From NCBI GenBank assembly GCA_946479785.1, contig CAMLHQ010000067.1:1-17819 (forward strand): a stretch of DNA of 17,819 nucleotides. The letters are read 5' to 3'. Source of the stretch: an uncultured Nitrospira sp. Its GTDB lineage: Bacteria; Nitrospirota; Nitrospiria; Nitrospirales; Nitrospiraceae. Numbering within the stretch: the first letter of the stretch is position 1; each line of letters begins with the position of its first letter. Position numbers and translations under genes: made by a program. Positions 14,627 to 17,819 of this stretch are shown piece by piece. The notes beneath the pieces are model-generated. The model was not told the origin of the DNA. It ran no database searches and saw nothing but the letters and a program-made list of their open reading frames with translations.

Positions 14627-14703
14627 GTGGGTGTAGCTCAGTTGGTTAGAGCGCCGGATTGTGGATCCGGAGGTCGCGGGTTCGAAACCCGTCATCCACC
14701 CCA
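14627..14703 (+). tRNA. tRNA-His (anticodon GTG)
   Basis: The acceptor stem GTGGGTG (14627-14633) pairs with CATCCAC with one G-T pair. The D arm is GCTC/GAGC, the anticodon stem CCGGA/TCCGG holds loop TTGTGGA with anticodon GTG at 14661-14663, and the T arm is GCGGG-TTCGAAA-CCCGT. CCA is encoded. Position 73 is C and the base just before the body (14626) is G. This fits the extra G-1:C73 pair unique to tRNA-His, so the mature 5' end is probably 14626. Confidence 0.97.
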
Positions 14704-14800
14704 ATCCCCCTCCGCATAACTCCTGGATAGATCGCATGATCACCACCAGCCAGTCTGGCCCCGCCTTAGGCTGTTGTAGAACCTTTGCCTAGTCGAAGCC

Positions 14801-14806
14801 TATAAT
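14801..14806 (+). promoter_or_regulatory. Perfect -10 box upstream of the PilZ gene
   Basis: TATAAT matches the consensus exactly, 34 bases before the ATG at 14841, but no good -35 is seen at 16-18 bases. An 8-base direct repeat AAGCCTAT (14796-14803 and 14809-14816, 13 bases apart) straddles it and could be an activator or repressor site. Confidence 0.35.
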
Positions 14807-14840
14807 CCAAGCCTATTCAATAATTGACGTAGGCGACAAG

Positions 14841-15161
14841 ATGAACCCGGATTCCAGAAAAGATCGGCGCTTCGCGGTCCAACTGCCTTCCGTTTTTCGT
14901 GAGGGCGAACAGATGGACCAAGCCACGGTCTTAAACCTTTCGCTGCAGGGTTGTGCTCTGACTGGCGAACGCCTCCCCAAGGCTCAGTCCTACCTGTCGT
15001 TGCAGGTAGACATGCTGAACGAGACCGAACCAGTCCTGATTGAATTAGCAGCGGTTCGCTGGGTATCGGGATATCAATGTGGGGTGGAGTTTATTCGAAT
15101 GGCACCGGAGATGGCGGCTCGCCTCCGCTCATTCGTCGCCTTACTGGAGGAAACCCCCTAG
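14841..15161 (+). CDS. Single PilZ-domain protein, 106 aa
   Basis: PilZ domains bind cyclic di-GMP and pass the signal to pili, flagella or polysaccharide machinery. The N-terminal RKDRRFAVQLP fits the R-x-x-x-R half of the binding motif. VLNLSLQGCALTG fits the (D/N)-x-S-x-x-G half, with Asn in place of Asp, a substitution that occurs in the family. The barrel continues through LSLQVDM, LIELAAVRWVSGYQCGVEFIRM and ends with a helix (AARLRSFVALLE). No other domain is present, so it should act as a soluble adaptor. It is convergent with the PilB/GspE-type ATPase gene, with 40 bases between, which makes a link to type IV pili or secretion plausible but unproven. Confidence 0.87.
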   Translation: MNPDSRKDRRFAVQLPSVFREGEQMDQATVLNLSLQGCALTGERLPKAQSYLSLQVDMLNETEPVLIELAAVRWVSGYQCGVEFIRMAPEMAARLRSFVALLEETP

Positions 15162-15166
15162 ATCGG

Positions 15167-15194
15167 GAGAAAAGAGATAAAAGACCTCTATCTC
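15167..15194 (-). terminator. Terminator-like stem-loop between the PilZ and pilB genes
   Basis: GAGATA and TATCTC pair over 6 bases with a 9-base loop. On the minus strand the stem is followed by TTTTCTC, so it suits the end of pilB just 8 bases after its stop. On the plus strand the tail is poorer. The stem is short and AT-rich, so strength is uncertain. Confidence 0.5.
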
Positions 15195-15201
15195 ACTTGC
15201 A

Positions 15202-16947
15202 TTATTTCATCGCGACGGCGCGGACCCGATCATACGTTGTGATGCCTTGCAGCACTTTATGTATACCATCTTGTAGTAGTGTGGCCATCCCTTCCTGCAT
15301 CGCGACATTGAGAATTTCCGCTGTTCTCGCCTTGGTTTGAATCAGGCTCTTGATCGCTTCTGAACCCACGAGGAGTTCGTGCAAGGGCACCCGTCCACGA
15401 AAACCCGTGTTATTGCATGTCTCGCAACCTCGCCCCCTCCACAACGTCCACTCATCTGTGAAATTGACACCGAGTTTCTCCCAATAACCTGCGCCATAGC
15501 CTCGAACGAGTTCATCATATTCTTGACGAGTCGGATGATAACGTTCCCTGCACTGCTGGCAGATACGCTTGCAAAGCCGCTTGGCGAGCACGCCCAACAT
15601 GGCGTCGGCAAAATTGAATGAATCGCACCCCATATCAAGCAGTCGCGTGACCGTCTCCACCGCGCTATTGGTATGCAGAGTGCTCATGACGAGATGGCCC
15701 GTGAGGGACGCCTCAATGGCGGTATCAGCGGTCTCTTTATCACGCATCTCTCCGATCATGATTACGTCGGGGTCAGCCCGCAGAAAGGCGCGCATCGCAG
15801 CCGCAAAGGTGAAGCCAATTTTGGATTGGACCTGGACTTGCCGCAGGCCTTCTTGGGTAATCTCAATCGGATCCTCCGCTGTCCAAATTTTTCGCTCATC
15901 CGTATTGATGTGCCGGAGCACGGCATGCAATGTCGTCGTCTTGCCCGACCCAGTCGGGCCGACGCAGAGCATGATACCGTGTGGTTTTACAGCAAGTTCT
16001 TTGATGGTACGTAACACTTCAAGCGAGAAATCCATCGCTTCCAGCGGTATCGGATCCTTCGCGGTGAGCAGCCGCATGACTGCATCTTCATTGCCACCGG
16101 CGGTAGGTAAGGTGGCAATCCGCAGCTCGATCTCACGATCTTTGGCCAATTTGTAGCGGATCTTTCCATCCTGCGGTTTGCGCCGTTCCGCAATGTCCAG
16201 GTTGGCCATGATTTTGATGCGCGAAATGATTGCTCGTCGGTAGACAGCGGGAATCCGCATGTAGGTAAAGCACATACCGTCCACACGAAGGCGTACGGCA
16301 GTTTCTTTGCGCTCCGAATACGGCTCAATATGGACGTCCGATGCCCCCAGCCGATAGGCTTCCACAATGATGTGATTGGCCAACCGGACAATGGCGGAAT
16401 CGTTTTCATCAATACCCCCGGCGTCGATGTCGTCCCGGTCCCATCCCGCTTCATGAACCAACTCTCCCAGAATGTCTGTGAAGGAGCCTTTGACCTGGCC
16501 AGTGGCCTCGAGCAGGTACTGCTCGATATCTCGGCGCAGTCCGACGGAAAACCGGATGGTAAAGCCGGGAAATGCGCGGCGAATATCGAGTCCTCTGTCC
16601 AAGTCGTGAGGATCGTTGGTGAGGATATCCAGAACGGTGCCTTGGCGCTTTAGAGGGACCCAGGCATTCTTTTTCAAGTAGTCGAAACTCAGGGTCTTAA
16701 GGAGATCGGGATCGATGATCGTCCGCTCATCATACGGCACATATGGGCACTGGTAGAACTCACTCAGGGCACCGCCAAGAGCGGCCTTCGAGACGTGATG
16801 TTTGTCGAGCAAGATGGTTTCCAACTCCGTTTCGCGGGCCAGCGACTCTTTCACCGCTGCCTCTAAATCGGTCTGGCTCACCAGCCCGCGGTAGGCGAGA
16901 CTGTCGAGCAGGCTGCGTTCTGTTGCTCGGCGAAAGTGTTTGGCCAT
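15202..16947 (-). CDS. Type IV pilus assembly / type II secretion ATPase (PilB/GspE family), 581 aa
   Basis: This cytoplasmic hexameric ATPase would power extension of type IV pili or a pseudopilus. The N-terminal region (about 1-150) is a GspE-N/MshEN-like domain with two similar helical units (GLVSQTDLEAAV and HHVSKAALGGALSEFYQCPYV). The ATPase core shows GASDVHIEP (201-209), Walker A GPTGSGKT (330-337), the Asp box around ERKIWTAEDPIE, Walker B DVIMIGE with catalytic Glu400, MRDKETADTA, and the His box TGHLVMSTLHTN. Zinc-binding cysteines are present (C459, C463 and C466; C508 and C511). It stands alone without pilC, pilM or gsp genes nearby, so pilus versus secretion cannot be settled. 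The ATG start has a weak ribosome binding site (GAGACC). Confidence 0.92.
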   Translation of the reverse strand: MAKHFRRATERSLLDSLAYRGLVSQTDLEAAVKESLARETELETILLDKHHVSKAALGGALSEFYQCPYVPYDERTIIDPDLLKTLSFDYLKKNAWVPLKRQGTVLDILTNDPHDLDRGLDIRRAFPGFTIRFSVGLRRDIEQYLLEATGQVKGSFTDILGELVHEAGWDRDDIDAGGIDENDSAIVRLANHIIVEAYRLGASDVHIEPYSERKETAVRLRVDGMCFTYMRIPAVYRRAIISRIKIMANLDIAERRKPQDGKIRYKLAKDREIELRIATLPTAGGNEDAVMRLLTAKDPIPLEAMDFSLEVLRTIKELAVKPHGIMLCVGPTGSGKTTTLHAVLRHINTDERKIWTAEDPIEITQEGLRQVQVQSKIGFTFAAAMRAFLRADPDVIMIGEMRDKETADTAIEASLTGHLVMSTLHTNSAVETVTRLLDMGCDSFNFADAMLGVLAKRLCKRICQQCRERYHPTRQEYDELVRGYGAGYWEKLGVNFTDEWTLWRGRGCETCNNTGFRGRVPLHELLVGSEAIKSLIQTKARTAEILNVAMQEGMATLLQDGIHKVLQGITTYDRVRAVAMK

Positions 16948-16983
16948 GATTGGTCTCGTTACAGAGGCGACTGCTGTGTGGCA

Positions 16984-17011
16984 ATTCTATCTCATCCCTT
17001 TGGATGGGCAA
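16984..17011 (-). promoter_or_regulatory. Candidate pilB/gspE promoter with a palindrome in the spacer
   Basis: On the minus strand TTGCCC (17006-17011) and TAGAAT (16984-16989, five of six) are 16 bases apart. The perfect inverted repeat CATCC-CTTT-GGATG (16993-17006) fills the spacer, a typical place for a repressor or MerR-type activator site. Confidence 0.45.
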
Positions 17012-17118
17012 TAAAGTATTTGTTTTCATCTACACAACGCGGTGAGCGGACGATGTTGCGGAACGCAGGCGTGGCAACACTGCGGGCGGGGAAACGCGCA
17101 GTTACCATTGGAGTTGTG

Positions 17119-17469
17119 TCACCCGTTTCCATCGCTCTTTGAGCTCAGCTTTGGGTAGGTCAGCGCCTTGATCACTGATGACATAACAATTTTTCCTTGG
17201 GCCTTGGCACGGTACATGGCCCCGTCGGCATCGCGGATCAAATCCTCAGCCCGTTCGTGGACATTGGTACTCAAGGCGATCCCGATACTCGCCCCGACCT
17301 TCACGGACTCGCCCACATTGATGGGGGCTTGGACTTTCGTCAAAATACGCTCAGCGACGCGGATCGCGTCCGAGGGGCCCTTCACATTGTTCAGCAAGAA
17401 CGTAAATTCGTCTCCGCCATAACGCCCCCCTGTACCAACGCAGGACCAGCGAACGGCTAGCCATACAGT
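17119..17469 (-). pseudogene. 3' remnant of a GGDEF (diguanylate cyclase) gene
   Basis: On the minus strand the frame reads RYGGDEFTFLLNNVKGPSD (RYGGDEF at 17404-17424), then AIRVAERILTKVQ, VKVGASIGIAL and the closing LIRDADGAMYRAKAQGK. This is the C-terminal half of a GGDEF domain, the catalytic unit that makes cyclic di-GMP. The active-site GGDEF is intact. The N-terminal half of the domain (substrate Asn/Asp strand and first helices) is missing. An in-frame TAA lies at 17470-17472, and no ATG, GTG or TTG occurs between it and RYGGDEF. The residues just before the motif (RWSCVGTGG) do not look like the family, and the RxxD inhibitory site is absent. It is therefore most likely a broken gene, about 170 bases upstream of pilB. 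Confidence 0.75.
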
Positions 17470-17472
17470 TTA

Positions 17473-17779
17473 GAAAATCGCCTATCAGAAGCCTATAAGA
17501 CAGTGAGGGGTTGGCTCTGCAAGACAGCCTTCCACTGGATTCTCGTCCTGCCTTGCGATCTTACGGGTCGCCTCTTTGGAGGTAATTCCTTCGGGTCTTT
17601 CGGAGGCGGTCGGAGGAGAATAGGCTTTCATCAGGAGATGAGGGAAGATCGTGCACAGCGCAGCATTTGAATTTGTCACCCAGCAGCGAGGCCGTCCAGT
17701 TGTGCAAAAGAGGTCAAAGGGGCACTCATTCCATGAATTGTCAGCAGGAACAGAGCATTGAACATTGAGGAGGTGCACC
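17473..17779. other. Gene-poor stretch between the GGDEF remnant and the last gene
   Basis: No convincing gene is seen. A minus-strand reading frame of 105 codons (17485-17802) exists but is Cys- and Pro-rich in its first half, has no ribosome binding site, and crosses the start of the next gene. Inverted repeat CGCCTC (17569-17574) / GAGGCG (17603-17608) with an inner CCTTCG/CGGAGG hairpin may form a structured RNA or be leftover sequence. A TTGTCA box (17738-17743) is the best -35 candidate for the next gene, but the matching -10 is poor. The region may mark the breakpoint of the event that truncated the GGDEF gene. Confidence 0.4.
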
Positions 17780-17819
17780 ATGACCACAGCCCCTCCACTC
17801 ACTTATGACGAACACAAAG
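17780..17819 (+). CDS. Start of an unidentified gene (cut by right window edge)
   Basis: The ATG is preceded by GAGGAGGT at about 5-6 bases, the strongest ribosome binding site in the window, and opens MTTAPPLTYDEHK. Only 13 codons are visible, so no family can be assigned. The strong ribosome binding site suggests high expression. Confidence 0.7.
   Translation, partial: MTTAPPLTYDEHK

Noticed and set aside
17054..17079. Inverted repeat TGTTGC / GCAACA after the GGDEF remnant
   Set aside because: The stem is six bases with a 14-base loop and no T-run, which is too weak to call a terminator or element end.
17485..17802. Minus-strand frame of 105 codons near the right edge
   Set aside because: It has no ribosome binding site, an unusual Cys/Pro-rich composition, and its beginning overlaps a much better plus-strand gene start. 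A 48-codon version starting with MKAYSPPTASERPEG also lacks a ribosome binding site.
1..17819. CRISPR arrays, insertion sequences, prophage or integrase genes
   Set aside because: No regularly spaced repeats, transposase or integrase motifs, or paired terminal inverted repeats were found on either strand by reading.

Overview
The window looks like a chromosomal housekeeping and accessory stretch from a Gram-negative, GC-rich bacterium. Several protein types, and the pairing of conserved genes with secreted proteins of no known family, suggest the phylum Nitrospirota (Nitrospira-like). That assignment is inferred from remembered family resemblance, not from a search. LptE, an outer-membrane beta-barrel protein and a PilB/GspE ATPase show a double-membraned cell.

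Left part (1 to about 6800, all minus strand). Read in the direction of transcription, the order is der (ribosome-assembly GTPase), a small PAS-like protein, a secreted protein built from repeated beta modules, an ECF sigma factor, a soluble zinc-finger anti-sigma factor, a mono-haem cytochrome c, a large periplasmic protein of unknown function, and aat (leucyl/phenylalanyl-tRNA-protein transferase), which runs off the left edge. Sigma, anti-sigma and cytochrome genes overlap by 4 bases at each junction (ATGA, then GTGA), so they form one translationally coupled regulatory unit. This is the most unusual gene set in the window.

Middle part (6800 to 9170). A HAD-family nucleotidase-like phosphatase is divergent from der. 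A METTL7-like SAM methyltransferase runs toward it, and a beta-barrel outer-membrane protein is followed by a strong rho-independent terminator.

Right part (9170 to 14700). leuS, lptE and holA form a conserved plus-strand operon with the same order as in E. coli. rpsT (S20) faces holA and overlaps its 3' end by 26 bases. pyrF and a tRNA-His gene with encoded CCA follow on the plus strand.

End (14700 to 17819). A PilZ protein and a PilB/GspE-type ATPase converge on a shared stem-loop. Upstream of pilB lies a GGDEF remnant that keeps its signature motif but has lost the N-terminal half of the domain and any usable start codon. About 310 bases without a convincing gene follow, then the start of a new plus-strand gene with a very strong ribosome binding site, cut by the right edge.

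No insertion sequence, CRISPR array or phage gene was recognised. Recurring fine-scale themes are a degenerate 7-base repeat that is translated into protein N-termini, and several promoter candidates placed almost on top of start codons.
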